Below are positions 23,211 to 32,086 of a stretch of 64,000 bases of DNA, piece by piece. This DNA comes from Streptomyces avermitilis MA-4680 = NBRC 14893 (GTDB lineage Bacteria; Actinomycetota; Actinomycetes; Streptomycetales; Streptomycetaceae). Location: positions 8,122,001-8,186,000 of the forward strand of contig NC_003155.5 of NCBI RefSeq assembly GCF_000009765.2. The letters run 5' to 3'. The translations under genes and the position numbers were made by a program. The notes beneath the pieces were generated by a model. That model was not told where the DNA came from and searched no databases. It saw only the letters and a program-made list of their open reading frames with translations. Numbering within the stretch: the first letter of the stretch is position 1; every line of letters starts with the position of its first letter.

Positions 23211-23762
23211 ATGACGAGTGAGCCGGAGCAGCAGATCGGAGTGGGAACGCAGGACGCGTTCCAGCGCCTGTGGACGCCTCATCGGATGGCGTACATCCAG
23301 GGCGAGAACAAGCCCACCGGTCCGGGGGCCGACGACGGCTGTCCCTTCTGCTCGATCCCGGCCAAGTCCGACGAGGACGGGCTCATCGTCCGGCGCGGCG
23401 AGCAGGTGTACGCGGTGCTCAACCTGTACCCGTACAACGGCGGCCATCTGATGGTCGTGCCCTACCGCCATGTCGCCGACTACACGGACCTCACCGAGTC
23501 GGAGACCGCCGAACTCGCCGAGCTGACCAAGCAGGCGATGACCGCGCTGCGTACGGCGTCGGGAGCGCACGGCTTCAACATCGGCATGAACCAGGGCACG
23601 GTGGCGGGTGCGGGCATCGCCGCCCACCTCCACCAGCACATCGTGCCGCGCTGGGGCGGCGACACCAACTTCATGCCGGTCGTCGGCCACACCAAGGTGC
23701 TGCCGCAGCTCCTCGCGGACACCCGGAAGATGCTGGCGGAGGCCTGGCCCACGGCTGCCTAG
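23211..23762 (+). CDS. HIT-family nucleotide hydrolase/phosphorylase
   Basis: The 183-residue protein from ATG 23211 has DGCPFCSIPAK (a metal-site-like C-x-x-C early in the domain), NLYPYNGGHLMVVPYRHVADY and the histidine triad AGAGIAAHLHQHIVPRWGGDTNFMPVV (HxHxH). It is the actinobacterial type found next to pgsA (compare M. tuberculosis Rv2613c, an Ap4A phosphorylase). Here an EF-G-like and a membrane protein gene on the other strand are inserted between it and pgsA. An alternative ATG lies at 23199. Its direct role in lipid synthesis is not known. Confidence 0.88.
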   Translation: MTSEPEQQIGVGTQDAFQRLWTPHRMAYIQGENKPTGPGADDGCPFCSIPAKSDEDGLIVRRGEQVYAVLNLYPYNGGHLMVVPYRHVADYTDLTESETAELAELTKQAMTALRTASGAHGFNIGMNQGTVAGAGIAAHLHQHIVPRWGGDTNFMPVVGHTKVLPQLLADTRKMLAEAWPTAA

Positions 23763-23842
23763 CCAGGGCGTGTCCGGCGGATCACGCCGGATACCCGGGG
23801 CCTGGCACGACCTGATCAGCCGGACGGGCCCTGGGGCGGTGC

Positions 23843-23872
23843 CGCGCGGGCCCGCCCGAGTGGGCCCGCGCG
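23843..23872. terminator. Bidirectional terminator between convergent genes
   Basis: An 11-bp G/C stem (23843-23853 with 23862-23872) and an 8-nt loop lie between the stop of the HIT gene and the stop of the leftward membrane protein gene. Confidence 0.65.
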
Positions 23873-23881
23873 CCGGAGGCG

Positions 23882-25621
23882 CTACGCGTCGTACACGTCC
23901 GCCTTCCTCGGTGTCGGGTCCTGGACCGCGGTGCTGAGGAAGGACGAGCGGTTGCCGAACTTCTCCGTGTCCACGCCGTTCTCCTCCAGCACCCTGATCG
24001 CCGCCGCGTGCACCACGCGCAGCACGGGCGTCGCGGCCCGCAGCGCGTCGTCGGCCATGAAGCGGTGCCGCCACGGCTGGTCCGCCCAGGCGTGCCGCAG
24101 CCCGAAGGGCTCGGGGAGCGTCAGCGAGCCGCCGAGCCAGTTGAGCAGCGGCGGATACCAGGTGAGGGGCGCGCGGACCGCGAGGCGTACCACCTCGTCG
24201 GCGTCGACCAGCGGGAGCTTGACCGTGCGGGTCTCCCAGAACCTGACCGACTTGGCGACCTGCTTCGAGGGGGCCTCCGGCTTCGTGGTGAACAGGGAGT
24301 TCACCGGGCCCAGGGCGTGGCCGGTGACCTCGATGCGCAGTGTCTCGTGCAGCACGGTCACGGTGATCAGCATGGTGATGATCAGCTGGCCGTCCCAGAG
24401 CGTCCACTGGACCCCGAGGTAGTGCCGGTCGCCGCTGCCGAACTGCTGCTTGTTGCAGATGTCCTGTATCGCGTGGTTCTTGACCTGGTACGCGTCGACG
24501 TCCGTGCCGCCCGGACGGGAGACCGCCTTGGCGTTCTCACCGATCGGTGTGACGACCCAGTGCTTGATCGACGGCTTGGGGAAACCGCCGGTGTTGAGGG
24601 GGCCGCGCTCCAGCATGCGCAGCTGGTCGTGGATGGACCGTATGACGTCCCAGCTGCGGAAGGGGTGGATCTCCTTGCCCGCCTCGCGCGGCACCAGGTC
24701 CTCGGCGAGCTGCCAGCTGCCCCAGCGCGTGCCCATGCCGAGTATGCCCTTGGGGCCCGCGTAGAAGACGGAGTTGGACTGCTGCTCGGCGCTGAGCCGG
24801 GCGAGGGACTGGCGCAGCTGCTCGGCCGCGGTCTCGCCGGGGCTGCCGGGCACGGCCTCCGGGACCTTGGCGCCGATGGCGCCGCCGGCCAGCAGGCTGT
24901 CCCAGCGCTCCCGCAGATCCTTGGCCGTGCGTTCGCAGATCTGCTTGGCCCACAGCCAGCCGACGACCGGGACGACGACCGCCGCGCGCGCGTACCAGCC
25001 CCAGAAGCCCGTGAAGGGCATACGGATCAGGAAGATCACGGCGAGGGCGCCCACGGCGACCAGCAGGGTGGTGCCGAGGGCGGAGGCGCGCTTGTCCTCG
25101 CGCCGGGCGATGGCCGTCCGGATCTGGAAGACCAGCAGCCAGACGATGAGGCCCGGCAGGAAGATCAGGCCGCACAGCACTATCACCGCCGTGAGCCAGT
25201 TGTCCCGCTCCCGGCGGATGTTGTGCGCCGCCAGGCAGTGCTCGACGATGACCTGCGGCTCCGTGCCGAAGGACTGGATGAGCGGGTTGCGGCCGACTCC
25301 GAGCATGCGGTCGATCACCGCTCGGGAGAAGGCCTCGCCGAGGTTGGGCCGCAGGATCTTCGCACCTCTGCGGGGGCCCTTGACCGTCGACTGGTGCCAC
25401 TCGTTGTCGGCCTTGAGGATCTCCTCGACCGGGTTGTCCCGGTAGGCCGCCGAAGCCAGGGCGAAGGTCGCCGCCGTCTGGCCCGCGGAGCCCGACAGGG
25501 GCACCTGCGCCCCCGGGCTGAAATCGAATCCGTCGTCCGCCACTGCCGCCCCCATCGCCGCCGATCCCGCTTCTGCGGCCTTCCCGACTTCCTTGCCCCG
25601 CACACCTGTTGAACAGGTCAT
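23882..25621 (-). CDS. Conserved membrane protein of unknown function
   Basis: This is a 579-residue protein, not recognised as a known enzyme. After a variable N-terminus it has two clear pairs of hydrophobic segments: LTAVIVLCGLIFLPGLIVWLLVF (about 143-165), ALGTTLLVAVGALAVIFLIR (about 180-200) and AAVVVPVVGWLWA (about 212-225). A long soluble C-terminal region follows. The soluble part includes HWVVTPIGENAKAVSRPGGT and DRHYLGVQWTLWDGQLIITMLITVTVLHETLRIEVTGHALGPV. The start ATG at 25621 lies on the edge of a 15-bp palindrome (25604-25618); a later start (for example MGAAVADDG) is possible. It follows the EF-G-like gene after a terminator. Confidence 0.75.
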   Translation of the reverse strand: MTCSTGVRGKEVGKAAEAGSAAMGAAVADDGFDFSPGAQVPLSGSAGQTAATFALASAAYRDNPVEEILKADNEWHQSTVKGPRRGAKILRPNLGEAFSRAVIDRMLGVGRNPLIQSFGTEPQVIVEHCLAAHNIRRERDNWLTAVIVLCGLIFLPGLIVWLLVFQIRTAIARREDKRASALGTTLLVAVGALAVIFLIRMPFTGFWGWYARAAVVVPVVGWLWAKQICERTAKDLRERWDSLLAGGAIGAKVPEAVPGSPGETAAEQLRQSLARLSAEQQSNSVFYAGPKGILGMGTRWGSWQLAEDLVPREAGKEIHPFRSWDVIRSIHDQLRMLERGPLNTGGFPKPSIKHWVVTPIGENAKAVSRPGGTDVDAYQVKNHAIQDICNKQQFGSGDRHYLGVQWTLWDGQLIITMLITVTVLHETLRIEVTGHALGPVNSLFTTKPEAPSKQVAKSVRFWETRTVKLPLVDADEVVRLAVRAPLTWYPPLLNWLGGSLTLPEPFGLRHAWADQPWRHRFMADDALRAATPVLRVVHAAAIRVLEENGVDTEKFGNRSSFLSTAVQDPTPRKADVYDA

Positions 25622-25679
25622 CGTGCTGATGCAGTCACAACTTGATCAGGTCATCAGCGTATCCGCCGCCACCGACATT

Positions 25680-25713
25680 CGTCGGCGGACGGCCGAGAAG
25701 CCGTCCGCCGACG
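25680..25713 (-). terminator. Terminator of the EF-G-like gene
   Basis: A perfect 14-bp stem (25680-25693 with 25700-25713) with loop CGAGAA lies in the 150-bp gap downstream of the leftward EF-G-like gene. Confidence 0.8.
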
Positions 25714-25771
25714 GGAGACGGGCGTCACCGGTTCGGTCCTCAGTCCGGTCCTGCGCGGTGACGCGTTCCAA

Positions 25772-27970
25772 CTACGAGGCCTGCCGCGTCTGTTCGCGGA
25801 GCCGCTCCGCAACCTGAGGGGGCATCGGTTCGTGCCGTGCGTAGGCGCGGCTGAAACGGGCGGTGCCGTGCGAGAGGGAGCGCAGATCGACGGCGTACCG
25901 GCCGATCTCGATCTCCGGCACCTCGGCCCGTACGAGCGTGCGCCCGCCGCCCGCCTGCTCGGTGCCGACCACGCGCCCGCGCCGCCCGGACAGATCGCTC
26001 ATCACGGTGCCCACGTAGTCGTCGCCGACCAGGACGGTCACCTCGGCCACCGGCTCCAGGAGATGGATCCTGGCGTCGGCCGCCGCCTCGCGCAGGGCCA
26101 GCGCGCCCGCCGTCTGGAAGGCCGCGTCGGAGGAGTCCACGGAGTGCGCCTTGCCGTCGAGCAGCGTGACCCGTACGTCGATGAGCGGATAGCCGGCCGC
26201 GACACCCCTGGCCGCCTGGGCCCGTACACCCTTCTCCACGGACGGGATGAACTGCCGGGGCACGGCACCGCCGACGACCTTGTCCACGAACTCGATGCCG
26301 GCGCCGCCTGGCAGCGGCTCGACCTCGATCTCGCAGATCGCGTACTGCCCGTGGCCGCCGGACTGTTTCACATGGCGGCCGCGCCCGGCGGCCCTGCCCG
26401 CGAACGTCTCCCGCAGGGCGACCTTGTGCGGGATCACGTCGACCTGGACGCCGTACCGGTTGCGCAGCCGCTCCAGTGCGACGTCCGCGTGTGCCTCGCC
26501 CAGGCACCAGAGCACCACCTGGTGGGTGTGCTGGTTCTGTTCCAGGCGCATGGTCGGATCCTCGGCCACCAGCCTGCCCAGACCCTGGCTGAGTTTGTCC
26601 TCGTCCGCCTTGCTGTGCGCCTGGATGGCCAGCGGCAGCAGCGGATCGGGCATCTCCCACGGCGCCATCAGCAGCGGGTCGTCCTTGGCGGAGAGGGTGT
26701 CGCCGGTCTCCGCGCGATTCAGCTTCGCCACGCAGGCCAGATCGCCCGCGATGCAGTGCGTGAGGGAGCGCTGCTGCTTTCCGAACGGCGTGGACAGGGC
26801 GCCGATGCGCTCGTCGACATCGTGGTCCTCGTGCCCGCGGTCGGCCAGGCCGTGCCCGGAGACGTGCACCGTGTCGTCGGCGCGCAGGGTTCCGGAGAAG
26901 ACGCGGACGAGGGAGACCCGGCCCACATAGGGATCGCTGGCGGTCTTCACGACCTCCGCCACCAGCGGTCCGCCCGGGTCGCAGGCCGTGACCTCGCGCG
27001 CCGTGCCGTCGGGCGTGGTGACCTTGGGCGCGGCGCGCTCCAGCGGGGTCGGGAAGCCGCCCGTGATCAGCTCGAGGAGCTCGACCGTGCCGAGGCCCTG
27101 ACGGGCGCCCTCGGCGGCGGGCGCGGCGGCCAGCACCGGGAAGAAGGTCCCGCGCGCCACGGCCCGCTCCAGGTCCTGCACGAGCGTCTTGACGTCGATC
27201 TCCTCGCCGCCGAGATAGCGGTCCATGAGGGTCTCGTCCTCGCTCTCGGCGATGATTCCCTCGATCAGCCGGTTGCGGGCCTGCGCCAGGAGCGGCAGCT
27301 GGTCCGGGCCGGGCTCCGACTCCTTGCGCTCCCCGGTGGAGTAGTCGAACAGCCGCTGGGAGAGCAGTCCGGTCAGGCCGGTCACGGGCGCGTGCCCGTC
27401 GGGCCCCTGCTCGCCGTGGAGCGGCAGATACAGCGGCAGTACGGCGTCGGGGTCGTCGGCGCCGAAGGCCTCCGCGCAGGTCCGGGTCATCTCGTCGAAG
27501 TCCGCCCGGGCCGCCTCCAGATGCGTGACGACGATGGCGCGCGGCATGCCGACCGCCGCGCACTCCTCCCACACCATGCGGGTCGAGCCGTCCACGCCGT
27601 CCGAGGCGGAGACCACGAAAAGGGCCGCGTCCGCAGCTCGCAGACCGGCCCTGAGTTCACCGACGAAGTCGGCGTATCCGGGGGTGTCCAAGATGTTGAT
27701 CTTGTACCCGTCCCAGTCGACGGGGACGAGCGAGAGCTGCACCGAGCGCTTCTGGCGGTGCTCGATGTCGTCGTAGTCGGAGACGGTGCCGCCGTCCTCG
27801 ACGCGGCCCGCCCGGTTCACTGCTCCCGCCGTCAGCGCGAGAGCTTCCACCAAAGTCGTCTTGCCCGATCCGCTGTGGCCGACCAGCACCACATTCCGTA
27901 CGGACGCGGGGTGGTCGGCCGCCGTAGCCCTGCCGGCGGCTCCGGGGTGTGCGTTCGCCTTGTCGCCCAT
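25772..27970 (-). CDS. fusA2: EF-G-like translational GTPase (EF-G2 type)
   Basis: The 732-residue protein starts at ATG 27970 with GGGAGG upstream. All EF-G domains are present. G1 is GHSGSGKTTLVEA (about 31-43) and G3 is DTPGYADFVGELRAGLRAADAALFVVSASDGVDG. The later domains include RYGVQVDVIPHKVALRETFAG and PRQFIPSVEKGV. Two unusual points: the G4 motif NKxD is replaced by THLE (VVTHLEAARADF), and switch I reads EHRQKRSVQLSL instead of the R-G-I-T-I type. These mark the EF-G2 paralogues of actinobacteria and other bacteria, which bind GTP but are poor translocases. The role is unclear. It is divergent from pgsA. Confidence 0.88.
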   Translation of the reverse strand: MGDKANAHPGAAGRATAADHPASVRNVVLVGHSGSGKTTLVEALALTAGAVNRAGRVEDGGTVSDYDDIEHRQKRSVQLSLVPVDWDGYKINILDTPGYADFVGELRAGLRAADAALFVVSASDGVDGSTRMVWEECAAVGMPRAIVVTHLEAARADFDEMTRTCAEAFGADDPDAVLPLYLPLHGEQGPDGHAPVTGLTGLLSQRLFDYSTGERKESEPGPDQLPLLAQARNRLIEGIIAESEDETLMDRYLGGEEIDVKTLVQDLERAVARGTFFPVLAAAPAAEGARQGLGTVELLELITGGFPTPLERAAPKVTTPDGTAREVTACDPGGPLVAEVVKTASDPYVGRVSLVRVFSGTLRADDTVHVSGHGLADRGHEDHDVDERIGALSTPFGKQQRSLTHCIAGDLACVAKLNRAETGDTLSAKDDPLLMAPWEMPDPLLPLAIQAHSKADEDKLSQGLGRLVAEDPTMRLEQNQHTHQVVLWCLGEAHADVALERLRNRYGVQVDVIPHKVALRETFAGRAAGRGRHVKQSGGHGQYAICEIEVEPLPGGAGIEFVDKVVGGAVPRQFIPSVEKGVRAQAARGVAAGYPLIDVRVTLLDGKAHSVDSSDAAFQTAGALALREAAADARIHLLEPVAEVTVLVGDDYVGTVMSDLSGRRGRVVGTEQAGGGRTLVRAEVPEIEIGRYAVDLRSLSHGTARFSRAYARHEPMPPQVAERLREQTRQAS

Positions 27971-28245
27971 GGCCTTGCCTCCCGTGCACGGTGAGGTCAC
28001 TGTGGGCGCGGACGTGCGGATCCGCGTGCGGTGGCGGCTCCGATGACGCCCGCGGTGTCTTCGAGCTTTGCACTCCCGTCACGGTGCGTCCATACGACGG
28101 ACGCGATCGCGGCGTGACACGGACGCATCAGGCCATGACACGGAGGGTGCGGGTGCCCGACCGTCGCACAAGCGCGCGCGTGGCTACGATGGGCCAGCCG
28201 GTGGCCAGCAGGGGCCGCGCGGCGACACCGACCATCGGGAAGGCC

Positions 28246-28923
28246 ATGCTGAACAAGTACGCGCGTGCATTCTTCACGCGTGTCCTCACACCGTTCGCCG
28301 CGTTTCTCATCCGCCGGGGCGTGAGCCCCGACACGGTCACGCTCCTCGGCACCGCCGGAGTGATCGCGGGCGCGCTGGTCTTCTACCCCCGGGGGGAGTT
28401 CTTCTGGGGCACGATCGTCATCACGCTGTTCGTCTTCTCGGACCTCGTCGACGGCAACATGGCCCGCCAGCTCGGCCGCACCAGCCGCTGGGGCGCGTTC
28501 CTGGACTCCACCCTGGACCGGGTCGCCGACGGCGCGATCTTCGGCGGCTTCGCCCTCTGGTACGCGGGCGGCGGTGACAACAACGTGCTGTGCGCCGTCT
28601 CGATCTTCTGTCTGGCCAGTGGCCAGGTGGTCTCGTACACCAAGGCGCGTGGCGAGTCGATCGGTCTGCCGGTCGCCGTCAACGGTCTGGTCGAGCGCGC
28701 CGAACGCCTGGTGATCTCGCTGGTCGCGGCCGGTTTCGCCGGGCTGCACAAGTTCGGCGTGCCCGGCATCCAGGTGCTGCTGCCGATCGCTCTGTGGATC
28801 GTCGCCGTCGGCAGCCTGGTCACGCTGATCCAGCGTGTCGTCACGGTCCGCCGCGAGTCCGCGGAGGCGGACGCCGCGACCGCCGCCGAGAACGCCTCGC
28901 AGGGGAGCGGAGCCGCGTCGTGA
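28246..28923 (+). CDS. pgsA: Phosphatidylinositol phosphate synthase (CDP-alcohol phosphotransferase)
   Basis: This 225-residue membrane protein starts at ATG 28246, preceded by GGGAAGG; an ATG at 28189 is a weaker choice. It carries the CDP-alcohol phosphotransferase signature DLVDGNMARQLGRTSRWGAFLD followed by STLDRVAD (D-x2-D-G-x2-A-R-x8-G-x3-D-x3-D). About six helices follow. It joins CDP-diacylglycerol and inositol-1-phosphate to give phosphatidylinositol phosphate. The acyltransferase and pimA genes follow with overlapping starts, exactly as in the mycobacterial PIM locus, which supports this over phosphatidylglycerol phosphate synthase. Confidence 0.88.
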   Translation: MLNKYARAFFTRVLTPFAAFLIRRGVSPDTVTLLGTAGVIAGALVFYPRGEFFWGTIVITLFVFSDLVDGNMARQLGRTSRWGAFLDSTLDRVADGAIFGGFALWYAGGGDNNVLCAVSIFCLASGQVVSYTKARGESIGLPVAVNGLVERAERLVISLVAAGFAGLHKFGVPGIQVLLPIALWIVAVGSLVTLIQRVVTVRRESAEADAATAAENASQGSGAAS

Positions 28924-29846
28924 GCAGTCTGCAGGAGCGGCTGACGGACGGGGCCTACGCGCTCGGCTGGAGCACCGTCAGGAAGCTCCCCGAGCCGGTC
29001 GCCGCGCGGCTCGGACAAACCGTCGCGGACCTCACCTGGAAGCGGCGCGGCAAGGGCGTACGACGTCTGGAGAGCAACTACGCGCGCGTGGTGCCCGACG
29101 CGACCCCCGAGCGGCTCGCCGAGCTGTCCAGGGCGGGGATGCGTTCCTATCTGCGTTACTGGATGGAGTCCTTCCGGCTGCCCGCGTGGAGCGCGGAGCG
29201 GGTGAAGAACGGCTTCGACCCGAAGGACCTGCACCACCTCACCGACGGGCTGGCCTCCGGCCGGGGCGTCGTCCTCGCGCTGCCGCACCTGGGCAACTGG
29301 GACCTGGCCGGCGCCTGGGTCACCACCAAGCTGGAGACGCCGTTCACGACGGTCGCGGAGCGCCTCAGGCCCGAGTCCCTGTACGACCGGTTCGTCGCCT
29401 ACCGCGAGGGCCTCGGCATGGAGGTGCTGCCGCACAGCGGGGGCTCCGCTTTCGGCACGCTGGCGCGCCGGCTGCGCGACGGCGGCCTCGTCTGTCTGGT
29501 CGCGGACCGTGACCTGTCCGCGTCGGGCGTCGAGGTCGACTTCTTCGGCGCGACCACCCGGATGCCGGCCGGACCGGCGCTGCTCGCCCAGCAGACCGGC
29601 GCCGTCCTGCTGGCGGCGACGCTCTGGTACGACGAGTCACCCGTGATGAAGGGCCGGCTTCATCCGCCGGTCGAGGTGCCCGAGACAGGTACGCGGGCCG
29701 AGAAGACGTCTGTCATGACACAGGCGCTGGCCGATGCCTTCGCCACGGGGATCGCCGACCATCCGGAGGACTGGCACATGCTGCAACGGCTGTGGCTCGC
29801 CGACCTGGAACCTCGCACGGAGTCCACCGACGGGGGACGGCTGTGA
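28920..29846 (+). CDS. patA: PIM-type lysophospholipid acyltransferase
   Basis: The 308-residue protein starts at GTG 28920, overlapping the pgsA stop by 4 bp. It carries the acyltransferase catalytic motif HLGNWD (H-x4-D) in VVLALPHLGNWDLAGAWVTTK. Further blocks are FTTVAERLRPESLYDRFVAYREGLGMEVLP, VCLVADRDLSASGVEVDFFGATTRMPAGPALLAQQTGA and the end PEDWHMLQRLWL, all of the lauroyl/PatA acyltransferase family. It sits between pgsA and pimA as PatA does in M. tuberculosis (Rv2611c), where it acylates phosphatidylinositol mannosides. Confidence 0.88.
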   Translation: MSSLQERLTDGAYALGWSTVRKLPEPVAARLGQTVADLTWKRRGKGVRRLESNYARVVPDATPERLAELSRAGMRSYLRYWMESFRLPAWSAERVKNGFDPKDLHHLTDGLASGRGVVLALPHLGNWDLAGAWVTTKLETPFTTVAERLRPESLYDRFVAYREGLGMEVLPHSGGSAFGTLARRLRDGGLVCLVADRDLSASGVEVDFFGATTRMPAGPALLAQQTGAVLLAATLWYDESPVMKGRLHPPVEVPETGTRAEKTSVMTQALADAFATGIADHPEDWHMLQRLWLADLEPRTESTDGGRL

Positions 29847-31003
29847 GGATCGGCATCGTCTGCCCGTACTCCTGGGACGTGCCGGGCGGCGTCCAGTTCC
29901 ACATCCGGGATCTGGCCGAGCACCTCATCCGTCTCGGGCACGAGGTGTCCGTCCTCGCTCCGGCGGACGACGACACCCCCCTGCCGCCGTACGTCGTCTC
30001 GGCGGGCCGCGCGGTTCCGGTGCCCTACAACGGCTCGGTGGCCCGCCTGAACTTCGGGTTCCTGTCCGCGGCCCGGGTGCGGCGCTGGCTGCACGACGGC
30101 GAGTTCGACGTGATCCACATCCACGAGCCGACCTCGCCGTCGCTCGGCCTGCTGACGTGCTGGGCGGCGCAGGGCCCGATCGTGGCCACCTTCCACACGT
30201 CCAACCCGCGCTCCCGGGCGATGATCGCCGCGTACCCGATCCTGCAGCCCGCGCTGGAGAAGATCAGCGCGCGCATCGCGGTGAGCGAGTACGCGCGTCG
30301 CACCCTGGTCGAACACCTGGGCGGGGACGCCGTCGTCATCCCGAACGGCGTGGACGTGGACTTCTTCGCGCGGGCCAAGCCCGACCCCGAGTGGCAGGGG
30401 GACACGCTCGGCTTCATCGGCCGTATCGACGAGCCCCGCAAGGGCCTGCCGGTGCTCATGAAGGCCCTGCCGAAGATCCTCGCCGAGCGCCCGGGAACCC
30501 GGCTCCTGGTCGCCGGGCGCGGCGACGAGGAGGAGGCCGTGGAGACGCTGCCCAAGGAGATGCGCGAGCACGTCCGGTTCCTCGGCATGGTCAGCGACGA
30601 GGACAAGGCGCGCTTCCTGCGCAGCGTCGACGTGTACGTGGCCCCCAACACCGGCGGCGAGAGCTTCGGGATCATCCTGGTCGAGGCGATGTCGGCGGGC
30701 GCTCCGGTGCTCGCGTCGGACCTGGACGCCTTCGCCCAGGTGCTCGACCAGGGGGCGGCGGGGGAACTGTTCGCCAACGAGGACGCCGACGCGCTGGCCG
30801 AGTCGGCGCTGCGACTGCTCGGCGACCCAGGGCGCCGGGCCGAGCTGCGCGAGCGGGGGAGCGCCCATGTGCGGCGCTTCGACTGGTCGACCGTGGGCGC
30901 CGACATCCTGTCCGTGTACGAGACGGTGACGGACGGAGCGGCCGCCGTGGCCGCCGACGAACGGACCGGGCTGCGGGCGCGGTTCGGACTGGCACGGGAC
31001 TGA
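29843..31003 (+). CDS. pimA: Phosphatidylinositol alpha-mannosyltransferase
   Basis: The 386-residue GT-B glycosyltransferase (GT4 family) starts at GTG 29843, overlapping the previous stop. It begins RIGIVCPYSWDVPGGVQFHIRDLAEHLIRLGHEVSVLAP, with the glycine loop of the acceptor domain. The inositol site region reads TFHTSNPRSRAMIAAYPILQ. The GDP-mannose domain contains IGRIDEPRKGLPVLMKALP and the E-x7-E motif NTGGESFGIILVEAMSAGAPVLASDLDAF. It transfers the first mannose to phosphatidylinositol on the inner face of the membrane. The following 403 bp lack a clear gene. Confidence 0.92.
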   Translation: MRIGIVCPYSWDVPGGVQFHIRDLAEHLIRLGHEVSVLAPADDDTPLPPYVVSAGRAVPVPYNGSVARLNFGFLSAARVRRWLHDGEFDVIHIHEPTSPSLGLLTCWAAQGPIVATFHTSNPRSRAMIAAYPILQPALEKISARIAVSEYARRTLVEHLGGDAVVIPNGVDVDFFARAKPDPEWQGDTLGFIGRIDEPRKGLPVLMKALPKILAERPGTRLLVAGRGDEEEAVETLPKEMREHVRFLGMVSDEDKARFLRSVDVYVAPNTGGESFGIILVEAMSAGAPVLASDLDAFAQVLDQGAAGELFANEDADALAESALRLLGDPGRRAELRERGSAHVRRFDWSTVGADILSVYETVTDGAAAVAADERTGLRARFGLARD

Positions 31004-31406
31004 GACGACCTCTCCGGCGCGCGGGGCGCCGTGCTGTGCACCGCGCGCGGGGAGGACAGTCCGCTTTTCCAACCTTCGGTACCCGCTCCGCGAAGCGGCG
31101 ACCGAGCGGCCCTCGACGCCTGCGCGGTCACCCTCCCCGGCGGTGAGTTCCGCATGTGGTGACGCCTTCGGCGAGGGGTATCCGGACGACGCCGAGGGAT
31201 GCGTCCGTACGGTGACCGTGGAGCCGTTCCGGATCTCCTGCCTGTGCCACGCCTCGTACCGCGACCGGTACCGCGTCGCCGCCCGCTCCAGGAACACCCC
31301 CGACTCGTCGACCGGGCGCCGCGTCCGGTGCCTCGCGGACCGGTGACCGCGTGCTCCGTCCGGCGCCGCGCGGAGCCGCGGCCGGGCCCCGGTAGCCTTG
31401 CCGCCC
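31004..31406. other. Gap after pimA without a recognised gene
   Basis: A 67-codon frame (31143-31346) is present, but its protein (MSSACGDAFGEGYPDDAEGC...) matches no family I know and it has no good ribosome-binding site. No tRNA or strong terminator hairpin was found here. Confidence 0.5.
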
Positions 31407-31952
31407 GTGACCGCAACCCTCATCTGGATCCTCGTCGGCCTCTTCGCGATCGGCCTCTACCTCAGCTGGACCGCGGGGCGGCTCGACCGGCTGCACGCCC
31501 GGATCGACGCCGCCCGCGCCGCGTTGGACGCCCAACTGTTGCGCCGTGCCTCCGTCGCCCAGGAACTGGCGACTGCCGGGGTGCTCGATCCGGCCGCCTC
31601 GATCGTGCTGTACGAGGCGGCCCACGCGGCCCGGCAGGCCGAGGAGGAGCAGCGCGAGGTCGCCGAGAGCGAGCTGAGCCAGGCGTTGCGGGCCGTCTTC
31701 GGGGAGCAGCAGCAGGTGGAGGTGGTCCGGGAGGCCCCGGGGGGCGAGGAGGCGGCGAACGAGCTGGCGCAGGCGGTGCGGCGGGTGCCGATGGCCCGGC
31801 GCTTCCACAACGACTCCGTACGCGCCGCTCGTGCGCTGCGCCGCCATCGCAAGGTGCGGTGGTTCCGGCTGGCCGGGCACGCGCCGTTCCCGATGGCCTT
31901 CGAAATGGACGACGAGCCGCCGGTGGCCCTGGCCGACCGCCCGACGACATAG
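31407..31952 (+). CDS. LemA-like membrane-anchored protein
   Basis: The 181-residue protein from GTG 31407 has one N-terminal helix (TLIWILVGLFAIGLYLSW) and then long helices: RLDRLHARIDAARAALDAQLLRRASVAQELA, EAAHAARQAEEEQREVAESELSQALRAV. The C-terminal part RRFHNDSVRAARALRRHRKVRWFRLAGHAPFPMAFEMDD matches the order of the LemA family (a Y-N-x-x-V turn, then a G-x-x-x-x-x-x-F-E end). Divergent LemA-like proteins are common in Streptomyces and have no firm function. It lies before pdxS but has its own gap. Confidence 0.7.
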   Translation: MTATLIWILVGLFAIGLYLSWTAGRLDRLHARIDAARAALDAQLLRRASVAQELATAGVLDPAASIVLYEAAHAARQAEEEQREVAESELSQALRAVFGEQQQVEVVREAPGGEEAANELAQAVRRVPMARRFHNDSVRAARALRRHRKVRWFRLAGHAPFPMAFEMDDEPPVALADRPTT

Positions 31953-32086
31953 CGCCTGACCAGCATCTTCACCAGGTGTGCCGGGAAAATGAGCCACCGC
32001 CTCCTCATTGGCCCTTGCTGTGGCCTGGTCCACTCGCGTTTCCTCGGGGCTGCAGAACCCCCCCTTTCACCGAGTGAGGTCAACCC

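Noticed and set aside
20867..23212. Open frame of 781 codons on the minus strand opposite thrS
   Set aside because: Antisense to thrS. Only its first 51 codons after 23131 look coding and are listed as a remnant.
31143..31346. Small frame after pimA
   Set aside because: No ribosome-binding site and no recognised similarity; too short to support on codon bias alone.
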